From Mucidula mucida (lineage: Eukaryota; Basidiomycota; Agaricomycetes; Agaricales; Physalacriaceae): a DNA stretch of 64,000 nt. Both the position numbers and the translations under genes were made by a program. Under the pieces are notes generated by a model that did not search any database, was not told the origin of the DNA, and worked only from the letters and a program-made list of their open reading frames with translations. The DNA lies in the NCBI GenBank assembly GCA_015501055.1, contig JADNYV010000019.1:1-64000 (forward strand), given 5' to 3'. Positions 1-10,811 of the stretch are shown here, one piece after another; the first letter of the stretch is position 1; every line of letters starts with the position of its first letter.

Positions 1-463
1 AACAACCTTTTCCTGAACGACGCTGTCGTGGATGACACGTTGTACGCCACTTTTCCGGCAACGAATTTGACGTCGGCCGCTTTCTCCAGTCTCTACATGG
101 TGCGCAAGTCCCCCGCACTTGCTGTGCCTGGCTCGAAATTGGAGACCATATTACCGTTGAATGTCAGTGGACCCGCTGTCGCACGAGTTGCATATGCATG
201 TCGCTACCAGCGACGCAAAGCCCCGGGATCATTGATAGTGTCGGTTCTTGTGGCCACGTTGACGATGAGCTCGTCAATTTGGGCTGTATTCATGTTGCTC
301 ACGACTGCATGGGTCAAGCGGAGGGACCGTCAAGGTATGTGGCGTGACTTCTGGCCTTGCGTTCTTTTACTGATGACCTACTAGCAAACTTATGTATGAA
401 ATGTACGACAAGTAACGATCCTTGGACTCTGAATCACAGAGAACGAGGTTACACGAATTCACA
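1..463. repeat. Inverted duplication, left copy (mate at 53135-53597)
   Basis: This stretch equals the reverse complement of 53135-53597 with four base differences that I could count, at about 15, 266, 305 and 415. Three of the four are CG in this copy and CA or TG in the other. The right boundary is sharp at 463. The left boundary is unknown because the window starts inside the repeat, and the mate continues without a break beyond 53597. Confidence 0.9.
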
Positions 464-689
464 CTTTATCTTCAATGCTGGCCATTTGAGATCCAAAAGT
501 GTAAAATATCATACATTGTCTGGCCGTTGTACTGAATTCCAATCTATCAATGTGTTTTCCGTGCCAGAAGTGCGTGTAGCACCGGGATCATCGGAATGTG
601 GCGGGTTTTGGAGTCTTAACATGGCAAACAAGTGCTGGGAGGTGGGTAAAGTACTACCAATATATTATTGCCAAACTCAAAACACATAA
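1..689 (+). CDS. 3' part of an Agaricomycete membrane-protein gene, cut by the window edge
   Basis: An open frame enters at base 1 and matches the C-terminal part of the gene at 53096-54331 on the other strand almost base for base. It has several N-x-T/S glycosylation-type sites, then one hydrophobic segment (about 228-297) followed by the basic stop-transfer run WVKRRDRQG, so a single-pass protein with a short cytosolic tail is likely. A splice donor GTATGT at 335 pairs with the acceptor TAG at 382-384. The next exon can stay open to 689, but identity with the other copy stops at 463, so the tail after that point differs between the copies. The function is unknown. There is no ATG start here because the gene begins outside the window. 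Confidence 0.55.
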
Positions 690-1182
690 GTTCGCCACAG
701 GAATCTCGCCAAAGAGCCCACCCCGCTGGGGCGAGCACCGACTTGGTTGAAATCCGCCAAGTGTTTGAACGTGGGAACCGCCGCCAAACGGGTAGTCGAC
801 TGCCATAATCGAACTTTCGGCCCTGCAAATTGGCACGAGAGATCAAGGAGATACGATAGGATACGATCTTCGTGATAGAAATTCAAACTGGTGAAGATAC
901 CTATGTACTCCCGGCCCCGTCCATATACATTGCGCTGTCACTTTCTGCAAAATCATCTATTCTCCGGAAGCCAAAAGCCTTCCGTATCCGACTTCACGAA
1001 TTGGCAGCAAATATTTGGCCATCAAGTTCAAAAGGAATAACATCCAGTGTACGTAGTTATCTAGAAGGAATATACTAGTTACTAAGAGTATTTATACAAC
1101 ACAAGGGACTCAAGTTATACGACACATACAGTACACTAATTAAATACGAAAGCTAAAAAAACTCTTCAAAGCGAAACAAATA
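690..1182. other. No gene recognised
   Basis: About 490 bases between the duplicated segment and the chromodomain exon. Several overlapping minus-strand frames of 60-76 codons (616-886) have no recognisable domain and no consistent ATG or splice structure. The AT-rich stretch near 1080-1180 may hold the 3' end of the minus-strand chromodomain gene. Confidence 0.4.
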
Positions 1183-3245
1183 TCAAAGATGGCGAAACCC
1201 AGCGTCAAGCGCCTCCTTCAACAAAATATCATCATTCGGATTCTCGTCGGGATCCCTACCCTCTTGCCTCGCCTGTTCTTTAAAGTCTTCAATATGATGG
1301 TCTAAACTCGCCGACGTCTGCTCCCATGATGCCTCCGCAGTCGAGTACCCATACCATTTGACAAGCCATTCATCCCTGCGTCCGCCGCCCTCGGCAATAT
1401 GTCGACTTCCAATGATGTGGGAGATGACAAAGACAAAAATCTTGCACCCCGGGCGCGCGCAACTGCTCCCTCTCACGTCGATGGCGCGCGAGTCTAGAAG
1501 CTAAGTCAGCTCTCAATCGTTAGGTGCACAGAAAAATACACACGATGCTTTGGGTCTGTGCACACAGGGCACACGAACTCAGCGCCTTCTTCAAGACGAG
1601 GGTCGTCCTCTCGTATACCCAAACACCCAACATGGTACCAGGACTGACATTTGTCGCATTGCACCAGCTACAGTGCGTCAATATCGCGAAAATTATTGAC
1701 ACTAAAACGAACGTACATCAGTCAAGGCATCTTGGGTGCCTTCGGGCCACATCAAAACTTCGTGCTTCACTTTGATCGTTTTTCGCGCGTTTGGACGGAG
1801 GGGCAGAAGAGGACGCCTTTTGAGACTGAGGGCGTTTCCGAAGGCGCGCCGAGACGCTGTCATGCCTTTGGAGAGGCGCCTTTTGGACAACTTCTGTCTT
1901 GATGACGGGGAGCGGCAACGGCGAGTGACGAGGAGATGGAGAGTTCATAGGCGTTAATGGGGAAGGAGAGCGTTCTAGGCGGTCCATCATGTTCGAGACC
2001 AGTTGTTCATCCAGTACAGACAATGTTGGTGTTGGCGCCTCAAAAAGGCGAGCCGCAGATGGCATAGAAGTAACGGCAAGGGTCGACGGTTTGAACACTT
2101 CGAACTCATCTTCAGAATCGGGCACGGGCGATGTAGAGATGTGAAGGTGTCGTTCCGGAGACAGACTTGGAGGCGTCGGGCTCGCGGATAGTATCTGAAC
2201 GTCATCAGTGGTGGACGCGGGGGAGTGGCCGGAAGATCGGCAGCGGAAGGAATGGTGGACTCTAGAAGACAGTCACCACCAAGGCTGACGCGACGAAGAG
2301 AGGATATTGTTCCGTCAGGAGAAGGCTCCTTGGCGAAGATACTGTATGATTTGCGTCCTTTTAGTGACAGATCTGGTCGAAAAATGGAAGCTAACAGGGA
2401 TTGAGAGCAATGTATGCGCCGGAAAATAGAATGTACCTTGGTGAAATGGCGGGCCTACGAAAGATTGAGCATATATTCACGAATAGGAAGACATTGATGC
2501 GTACTATCGGTATCTGACCATGTTGCTGGGCTTAGAGAGGCCTCGATGAATGGATCTGCAGTGTTGCGCGCTTTCAAGATCTTTCCTTTCATCGAGGGAA
2601 CTGACGAAACCAAGGTGATATCGGCGAGATTATCATCGTCCCGAGAAGGGAATTTGATAGGGCTGACGGCCATTTCATGCGTGACGACCTTGGGCGGTCC
2701 AGACTGCGACTCTGTTTCTGATACTACATCCCAAATTGAGTATCGTAAAGAGGATTCATGATGAAATGATGAAGGAAACGCACATGCGCCTCTGGGTCTT
2801 TGAGACGCTCGAGGAGTTCTTGCACGCAGAATTCCAAATTGATAACCCGTTCGACGAGTGGTTCTATGGTCTTCATTTTGGCCATGAGCTTGGAGGCGGA
2901 GTCGAGTTGAATCTTGTGCGCGTTGGACATGGCCTGAACGAGCAGCTTGTGTGCGTCGTCGCTGCGCTTTTCCGATTCTGAAACACGCTGATCGACGGTG
3001 GTCTGAATGTGGTCCATGAGGACCTTGGTCTGCGCCTCTAGTATGGCGTGTATGGACATGGAGACGTTGTGCGATATGTTGCGTTCAAGGAGCTCAAAGT
3101 TGTTTGGTGTCTGGGGGTGGAAAACCGATGCGCCAGGCTGGGCGTAGTACTGGCCGGGGACCACTGAGCGCGACGACTGCGGGCGCTGTGCAGGAGCGCC
3201 GTGTGGCGGCGCGGCGTAATGAATGAAGTTGCTGCTGGATGGCAT
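1183..3245 (-). CDS. PHD-finger and chromodomain protein with N-terminal coiled coil
   Basis: A multi-exon gene, probably a nuclear chromatin reader. The ATG at 3245 opens a Gln/Pro-rich start, then a long helical region (about residues 50-155) likely to form a coiled coil. The first intron starts with GTGCGT after the codons for DPEAH. Middle exons (about 2730-1720) are Ser/Pro-rich with an SKRAKN-type nuclear signal. An exon at about 1665-1570 (donor GTACGT at 1716, acceptor TAG) encodes CDKCQSWYHVGCLG, then CPVCTD, which is the second half of a PHD finger. The last exon encodes a chromodomain with WLVKWYGY followed by SWE (about 1430-1320). The first Cys pair of the PHD finger was not found, so either an exon is missing from this model or the finger is degenerate. 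Joins between 2125 and 1700 are uncertain. Chromodomains usually bind methylated histone tails. Confidence 0.7.
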
Positions 3246-3350
3246 GATGGTTCAAATTCAAGACGCGCCTAACACGTCCACAAGGACAAACAACATTGTT
3301 GAATTGATTTCATTCAAGTCCCATGTAATATATGTTCTATATCTACCATG

Positions 3351-4079
3351 TCATGTTCCCCTCGTCCGTGCTCGAGGGGCCCAAACTTCAGGCTCGTAAT
3401 TATCCTGAGCAGGCATCTTGGGCAGTTCCTTTACAGTTGGAGGTGTTTGGGCCTGCACGGGCTCCGGAGACGTAGGCTGCTCGTGGTTAGGGTTAATTGA
3501 GGGTTCCGCGAAGCGGAGACGGTCTTCTCGGTCTCGTTGTTCAATCATGGCAACATTCATTTTCAGTTTTTGTTGACGTGCCCAATCCAATTGTAATTCC
3601 TGCAATAGATCAGACGACATTCAACGGACATTCTTACGATATGTACCTCCATACTAGGCGGTCCGATGCGCGTATGTGACAGCCAGGCAGACCATTGGGC
3701 TAATGCGACCCTAGTAAGGAATTGGTGAGAGTAGCATGAAGAAACACTGACCTGGTAGACGCCTTCTACCGCCAATGTAATCCCAATACATCTCAGTACT
3801 GTGGTACTTTACTGTTCGCTTCGGTCGCCTAGCCTCTTGGAGATGTGAAGAAGGATCTCTAGAACAACAGAGTCACCTACCAGGTACCGGATTCTTTCGT
3901 TCAAAGTAAAGGTTTCCTACGATACTTCAGCAACGACCAATCACAGACAATCATATTCACCTTCAAGGTCTCGACCCACGAAACCTGTCTGAGATTATGC
4001 TCAGAATGGAATCACCCGCTCAAGAGGTACATACAGGATGGCGGATAGTTCTCCAGAGACGCGTCAGAAAGGAAGACAT
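3351..4079 (-). CDS. NDUFAF2: Mitochondrial complex I assembly factor NDUFAF2 (mimitin, NDUFA12 family)
   Basis: Five introns join into one frame from the ATG at 4079 to the stop at 3351, about 165 codons. Family landmarks appear in order: FVGRDLEGN, YFER, RRPKRTVKY, MYWDYIGG, RRRLPAQWSAWLSHTR and PPSMEELQ. This is the order of the NDUFA12/NDUFAF2 family, which sits on the matrix arm of NADH:ubiquinone oxidoreductase. The long polar, Pro/Glu-rich tail after the core fits the assembly-factor branch (NDUFAF2) better than the structural subunit. All splice sites are GT...AG with introns of about 40-55 bases, and no frame break was seen. It is divergent from Sec24, with about 200 bases between the two starts. 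Confidence 0.88.
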
Positions 4080-4275
4080 GCTTTCATTGAAGATTTAGCA
4101 TTTTTTCTAGTGAAAACCCCAGTAAAGGCGCACAGACAAGCGTTGCAGTACGTGTAGTAAACGTGTCCGACGAGTATCTAGCCAAGATCCAGAGAGTTGT
4201 TTGGCAGAAACAGGTATTTGTCACTGTTAGTCGACGTGGCCGCGCACATCTTCACCACTTACTATCACGACGATA

Positions 4276-7200
4276 ATGGCCTCGCCATCTCAACAGCTGC
4301 CTGCAGGCTGGACTGCTGAATGGTGCGCCGCCTTTTCTGATATTGACTGTTCCTGGAACCAAAGCAGGGATGCGCCCAATCAGCGATACCTGTTCATTGG
4401 TGAGCCCACTTTTCTTCCTTGTTCGTGTCAGTTAAAGGAAATCGCCCAGATACGACGACGGGTCACACACAATGGGAGCCTCCAGCTATGGCTCCGATGG
4501 CGGAGCAGGTCCCGGCAGCCGCGCCTGTAGGAGGACACCATAAACGACGCCAATACGCTGCTGGTCAAACGCAGGCCTATTTCAACAGTCCCGACGCGCC
4601 CTTGGCAGACAGCGGGTACGCGAATGTACCCTCACAACAGGCTCCCGTAGCAGGTGGTCAGTTCTTCACGCCAGGTTTGGCCCAACAGCCTGCTCCCGGC
4701 CAGCCACCATACTATGCGCCCGACGGAGCCTCAGGCTATATCAACGAAAAGCAGCAGCAACATATGGGTGTCAATCAAATGGCCGACCAGTTCAGCCAGA
4801 TGGGCATGGGAGGCGGTCAACGTCCGTACCAACTCAACACAGCTAATCTCCTTACTTCCCCGCCGGACCCGCGAGAGCTTGATATGCCTCCTCCAGAAAT
4901 CCGTCTACCACCCAATTCCAGTGTTACGCCCTCGCCAAACGCGAATGCCGATCCTTCGTACCAGCGGTGTACGCTGAACGCGATTCCCACCACATCTTCC
5001 CTGCTCTCCAAATCCAAGGTTCCATTGGCCCTGGTCCTCACGCCCTACCGGACTCTCAATGAAGGGGAAGAACCTGTACCTGTGGTGACAGACACCGTCA
5101 TCGCCCGCTGTAGACGGTGTAGAACATACATAAATCCTTACGTGCAGTTTATCGACGGAGGCAATCGCTGGCGGTGTTGCATGTGTAACATGTCGAATGA
5201 GGTTCCTCAAATGTTCGACTGGGACCAGGTGCGCAACCAGCCGGGAGACCGGTGGCAGCGCGCAGAACTCAACCATTCGGTTGTGGAATTCGTGGCACCG
5301 ACCGAGTACATGGTTCGACCACCACAGCCAGCTGTGTACGTCTTCCTGATCGATGTCAGTCACTCTGCAGTCCAGTCCGGTATGGTTGCAACTGCGACGC
5401 GAACGATACTTGAAAACCTTGATCGCATCCCTGATGAAAATGGAAGAACAAAGATTGCTATCGTCTGTTATGACGTCTCTCTCTACTTCTTCTCCATCCC
5501 CGTTCGTACATCTTTAATCTCAAGCCTTCGAGTTTACTCAGTGTCCCACAGCCTGGCTCGTCCGAGTCGTCTATGCTCGTCGTATCGGACACTGACGATG
5601 TCTTTCTACCGAAACCTACCGATCTATGTGTCAACTTGGCGGAGTCGCGTGAATCTCTGACGACTCTTCTCGGGCGCATTAACGATATGTTCAAGGATAA
5701 TAGCATAATAGGCAGCGCTTTGGGCCCAGCTTTGCAAGCTGGGTTCAAACTGATGGTACGTTTTGCAGGAAGATTTTCTTGTATCGACTCATGAGTTCAC
5801 CTAGGCGCCGATAGGCGGCAAAATCACTGTTCTCTCTTCGAGTCTACCGAGCATTGGCGCTGGTGCTTTGAAGAACCGCGAAGATGCGAAACTGCTTGGA
5901 ACTGCGAAGGTAAGATAATTCAAACACCTAGTAACTCTAATGAACATTTTCCTGTAGGAATCTGGTCTTTTACAAGCAGCATCCACGTTTTACAAGACAT
6001 TTGCCATCGAGTGCTCGAGAGCGCAGGTGTCCGTGGACATGTTCCTCTTCAGTTCAGCGTACCAGGATGTGGCTAGTTTAGGTATGCTTGTTGCGGAGTC
6101 GGGTGTTCCTTTTCTAACGTTCGTTTGTAGCATGCCTCCCACATTACACGTCAGGTCAGACGTACTATTATCCTGCCTTCAATGCTGCTCGCTCGGAGGA
6201 TGCTCTCAAGTTCGCACACGAATTTGGCGGTGTCATTGCCATGCCCATTATGTTGGAGGCCGTCATGCGTGTTCGCGCGTCCAGAGGTAGACTTCTTTTC
6301 AAACTGTGATATTGCTTGTTGAACGTCAACAGGCCTACGCATGTCATCGTTCCACGGAAACTTTTTCGTTAGGTCTACCGATCTTCTTGCCATGCCTGCA
6401 GTTCCCCAAGATCAGTCGTATGCTATTGAAATCCAGATCGAGGAGACTATATCTGCACCGTTCGTTGTCTTGCAAACTGCAATTCTGCACACCACTTGTT
6501 ACGGTAAGCTTTAGACAATGTTAGTCATCATGCGTTGACTCAAACACTGTAGGGGAGCGCCGAATTCGTGTTGTTACTTTGGCATTACCAACGACGACGA
6601 GTATGTCGGAGGTGTTTTCCTCTGTAGATCAGGTTGCACTGGCCACCTTCTTTGCAAACAAGGCTGTCGAGCGCTCGTTGACGCATAAGCTAGAGGACGC
6701 TCGCGATTTCGTGTACCAGAAGCTGGTGGACATTCTCATCGCTTACAGGAGCAGTATGACAGCCGGAGGCGCGGGTGCAAGCGCGCAATTGGCAATTTCC
6801 GAAAACATGAAGATGCTCCCTGTCTTGATACTTGGACTGCTGAAGAACGTGTGTGCTTCTGCCTACTCGTTTATCATTAGCTGACTGTGCTTTGTTGTAG
6901 GTGGGTATCCGACAGAGCGCGCAGATACCTCCCGATATCAGGGCATACTCCCAAGCACTGCTGACCTCCCTGCCTTCGCAATTGCTTATTCCGTACATCT
7001 ACCCGACTTTCTATCTCCTACATAATATGCCTCCAGAGGTTGGGTTGCCCGTACTTGCTTAATCGATTTTAACTCACCATATCTACAGGCGGGAACTGTA
7101 GGACCGGAGGGTATCATCATGCCCCCTGCCCTTCCTCTCACATCCGAGCGCCTTGAGAGGCACGGTCTCTTCCTTATCGAAGATGGGCAGACAATATTCT

Positions 7201-7625
7201 TGTGGGTTGGACGCGACGCTGTACCGCAGCTCATCATGGATGTATTCAACCTGCCTAACTATGAGGCGCTTCGAGGCGGCAAGGTGAGCCTGCGTTCATG
7301 TTGGCGACTGGCATGTCTAAAAACTACACTAGTATACTCTCCCGTTATTAGATAATCCATTCTCGGAAAAGGTCAACGCGATTGTACAAAAGACGCGTGA
7401 GATGCGTCGTGGGGTCTACTACCCGCATTTGTATGTCGTGAAGGAGGATGGGGAACCGCCATTGAGGCTGTGGGCACTAAGTGCGCTCATACAGGATCGC
7501 TTGGATGTGCTGCCCAGTTATCAGCAGTTTGTCACTTCGCTGAAAGACAAGGTGCGTTGATGTGTTGCTTTTGTTGGAGCACTGAAATGACGCGTCGTCA
7601 GGTCAATGGAAATGGAGGTTATTAA
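4276..7625 (+). CDS. SEC24: COPII coat subunit Sec24 with an N-terminal WW domain
   Basis: Sec24 selects cargo in the COPII coat at the endoplasmic reticulum. Exons 4276-4322, 4368-4399 and from 4450 join in frame into a WW domain at residues 7-38 (LPAGWTAEW...RYLFIDTTTG...QWEPP). A long Gln/Pro/Gly-rich stretch follows. Then come the zinc finger ([12 protein letters not shown], then [11 protein letters not shown]), the trunk domain ([20 protein letters not shown] after splicing), a beta-barrel and helical region ([26 protein letters not shown]) and the C-terminal gelsolin fold ([13 protein letters not shown]). About ten short introns, and no broken frame was found. The stop TAA is at 7623-7625. 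The WW domain is not part of the textbook Sec24 layout. Confidence 0.93.
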
Positions 7626-7801
7626 GTATCGTTTTCCGGCTTGAATTTTTTCATATTTAGTACGTGCATAAAAACCTCGTTTTGTTCCCATCGATCTTGC
7701 TGTGATAAAGTGCGGAGTCCTCAGGTTGACACGCACTTGACTACATGAATATTCGATTCAATAATCTCAACATCATGATTACAACACGATAACACAAGAT
7801 T

Positions 7802-9170
7802 TCAATCCAAACTGCTCAAGCGTCCTGACTCCTCTTCTTCGCGCTGGTCAGGTGACCACCCTACAGGTCTAGCGCGTATTGCGCGTGGCGTCTCGTCGTC
7901 GTCCTCCTCGACCGCAGGAGGCTTGCTTGGATGGGTGGGTGTATTCATCGTTCCAGCATTATTGATCGGGTTGGCAGCAGCCACGCGTAGGGCATTCCGT
8001 AGGCGTATCATATTACTAAAGCTGAACATCGTTCAAATTGGAGCCAACCGGGATAGAGATCAACATACCGGGCGTCCCATCCATATGTCCACTCCCCACC
8101 CAACAGCAACCGTCTAAGCCTGTCCTCGTCCGAATAGCTGGCCATCAGATTTTTTGCTTCTTGAGAAAGCTGTGGAGGTGGCGGGATAACAATCCATTCG
8201 AGGGCAGCGGCTTCAAGAGCGACGATGTGTTTCAAGGTCAGTTGCTGGGCGCCTAGGAAATCAGAGAAATATAAACAATTATAACCCCGAACATTTTCAC
8301 GGCGAACGATCAAATTGGAGAGGAAAGATGACAGCAACCCGTACGAAACATCGAATGATTGCATTTCACACCATAACTAAGGTGACTGTCAGAATTGAGT
8401 ATGTATTCACAGCATACTGACGCACCTGGCAGAGAATTTTGTCAAGCTTCTGTGTGAGGCTGCGTTGGTCATCCATCCACACGTAGGGAATCGGAAATAT
8501 TTGATGGAGCTCCGCTTGCATACGCTGGAAGCAGCGAAACAACACAGCAAAGTCTTCCTCGTCGAGTGAATTGGGGGTTTTGAATTCGATGATCGCCTTG
8601 ATTTCGTTGATTGCCTTGATCAAGTCGAACAGACGGAACACACGATCTGGCGTGGACTGGGATTTTGTGGCGGAGACGGACGTTATCAGCATAGTTGGCT
8701 GCGACGGCTCTTCAACGCCTTTACAGTGGGCCATTGCCTGAATGATCTTGGTTGCGGGATGTAAAAACCGCGCAACGGAATGGTCGGCAGCGTCCTCCTC
8801 GGAATAGAGAGTCGATCCTAGCGCGCAATGCGTGGTGCGTGGGTCTATTGAGTGCGCCCAGGCGCGTACCTGAGGATCTCTGAGATCCTGCTTGGCTGCA
8901 GCAATCCAAGTTTCGTCCTGGTCCAGGGCCGTTACAAGGCGATCCCAGAAGGTTGGATCGTAGCACACAGCGTGAAGCTGTTGGCTCGCGGCGTAGTTCA
9001 CTTCCGCGACCGTAGGAGAACGTGTCGTTGATGCGACGACAGAGGACACCATCTTGGGTAGACAGTCCTCTGGAAAATGACAAGACGCGATATCACCGAC
9101 AGTGTAGTTGTTGGGGCGGTTGTTGGTCTGCTTCTTGATGAATTGCGCGAATCCGCGGAGAGACACCATG
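7802..9170 (-). CDS. Uncharacterised FunK1-partner protein, copy A
   Basis: Three exons from the ATG at 9170 (MVSLRGFAQF). The first join is CAG/TTATGG near 8430-8375. The last exon (from about 8022) is short, acidic and Ser-rich with EEDDDETPRA. The product is about 400 residues. Its paralogue is at 48114-49496, and a deletion remnant is at 51135-51345. Conserved motifs are YSEEDAADHSVARFL, PATKIIQAM, AIIEFKTPNS, LWCEMQSF, YGLLSSFLSN and TLKHIVALEA. The E-x-K in IIEFK, followed by a helix starting at Q/L, resembles the core of PD-(D/E)xK nucleases, but this is inference. It lies head to head with a FunK1 kinase gene 200 bases away. I do not recognise a named family. Confidence 0.75.
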
Positions 9171-9373
9171 ATGATGGTAGAGAGGTGGTACGAAACAAAG
9201 GGTTCCCAGCTATTAATGCCACTTTTGTCGGGCACTTTGTTCTCGACACGTGATTCATTCACTTTGACGCCACCACGTGAACAGGTCTCTTTGTCTTACC
9301 ACGTGATTCAGTCAATGTTACTTAATCCGGTCCGCAAAGGCCTCTAATCATAACCATCACTGTCCCCGACTTC
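9171..9373. promoter_or_regulatory. Shared divergent promoter of partner A and FunK1 copy 1, three CACGTG sites
   Basis: The 203 bases between two opposite ATGs must hold both promoters. CACGTG palindromes lie at 9247-9252, 9274-9279 and 9300-9305, two of them followed by ATTCA. The same region, reverse complemented, recurs at 50945-51134 with matching blocks around CACTTTGTTCTCG and CAGTCAATGTTACTTAA. CACGTG is the classic core of bHLH factor binding sites. Confidence 0.55.
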
Positions 9374-10557
9374 ATGCCTGCTCTTTCTTTACCGAGCACT
9401 TCGTCGCTCCCAAATTCTTCAATCGTATCTCTGAAGTAGAGGACAACTTAATCTTCTACGATAAATTCGCCCTGCCTATCGTACCCAAGGCCTTCAACAG
9501 CATTGTCATCACAGAATGCCTTCATGCAACGGAGAACTCGAGCGTCTACAGCGGCTACTTTGTAGATCCCAGGGCAAACGTTATGAGGAATACGATGTTG
9601 CCTTTAAATTGGCAGACGATGAACAATCCTGTCACGAGGCCGAGAAATACGACAAATTGTTCAGGCTACAAGGAAAGGCGATTCCTCGTCTGCTTGGGCT
9701 CGCCTTTGCGAAACGAATAAAAGGCGGTTACATGGGCTGTCTCATGACAGAGAAGTTCGGCTCTTCCCTGGACTGCAAGCTAATTTCTCTAGCGCGATCG
9801 GAGAAGTACGTCGTTGTGTTTAGTGGTCATTATTTTTCTCACTTTTCTTCAGGGCTATCATCCTCAATCACCTTCAATCTCTGCACAACAAGGGCTTGAT
9901 TCATGCCGATTTCAAGGAGAGTAACGTCCTGCAACGAGGAACAGAGTTTCGACTTGTCGATTTCGACCACATGCTAGAAACACACAAATGTACCGCGAAC
10001 GGGCAGGCTGTCGACTTTAGAGAGCAGCCCGACACCCTCTCGATAGAAGATTGGGATGTGATTTGCGCTTATGTACGTGTCCCCGCGCTAGACATGGACT
10101 TTTGGGATGATGGTATGTGGTTCCATGGTTTTTCAATCAGACCGTTACTGAACCACGCAGGTACGGTCTTCATAAAGGGGTACACCTGGAAAAAGGATGG
10201 CCTACCGTCCGCGAGAATCATGAAGCTTCTTTTTCCCTCCGTCCTCGCCACCAAATATAAAGGTGCCAAGGACCTTCCCGAGCTTCTTCAGCTTTACTTT
10301 AAGCACGTCCGGACTCTGCTTGATGGCGGGACGCACTCTCTCGAGCATCTCAAAGATAACATCAACCAGACTGCAGCGCAAGTGGAGAAGGAATGGCTCC
10401 GCAGGTAACGTTCTTTCGGCTGTGTCTGTTATACGCGCTCATAAGATCAATGAACAGTCAGAAAAAGCGTCCTGCATCTGCGGAACCACCTGTGCGAGCT
10501 GTAAAGGCGCGTGTGAGTAAACCACGTGGCCGTGCCGTGCGGACAGGGGCACATTGA
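9374..10557 (+). pseudogene. FunK1-type protein kinase, copy 1 (two frameshifts)
   Basis: Same gene as the readable copy at 10812-12006, but missing one base near 9394 (TTTACCGAG against TTTCGACGAA) and one near 9570, so the N-terminal exon changes frame twice. From about 9573 on, the frame is good: GKRYEEYDVAFKL, CLMTEKFGSSLDCKL, an intron, then the catalytic loop IHADFKESN and the metal-binding VDFDH. The last exon gives the basic tail SQKKRPA to the TGA at 10555-10557. FunK1 is a fungus-specific branch of the protein-kinase-like fold. It could be a true pseudogene or carry two assembly errors. Confidence 0.75.
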
Positions 10558-10743
10558 CCTCTCTTTGCTTCTTGATTTCTCTCTCTGTATCTCAACGACC
10601 ATGTGTATTATATATCAACGGATTAGTGTCTTGTAGTTTAGTCAGAGACCTTCAGAATCGGATACTTACCCTTCCTGGAATGCGCGAGATCTATGTAGTG
10701 TCCCTCAAGACGGGCCGTGGCGCGCACAAATTCTTACGCCACG

Positions 10744-10749
10744 CACGTG
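10744..10749. promoter_or_regulatory. CACGTG site upstream of FunK1 copy 2
   Basis: A perfect CACGTG palindrome ending 62 bases before the ATG at 10812. Three of the other FunK1 starts in the window have the same hexamer at similar distance (68, 71 and 53 bases). Confidence 0.45.
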
Positions 10750-10811
10750 ACATAGGCGGCACCTTTGTTGTTACGACCTGGCACACCTTAATTTATCACT
10801 ATCCGCAAAGC

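Noticed and set aside
1183..1476. Chromodomain as a leftover of a chromovirus integrase
   Set aside because: The flanking exons encode a PHD finger, a nuclear-signal region and a coiled coil with consistent introns, and no pol sequence is near, so a host chromatin gene is more likely.
4905..5363. 152-codon minus-strand frame inside Sec24
   Set aside because: Shadow of the conserved Sec24 zinc-finger exon.
8366..9262. Start of partner A at 9262
   Set aside because: The codon there is GTG and it lies within the CACGTG-containing promoter; the ATG at 9170 matches the conserved start of the remnant at 51135.
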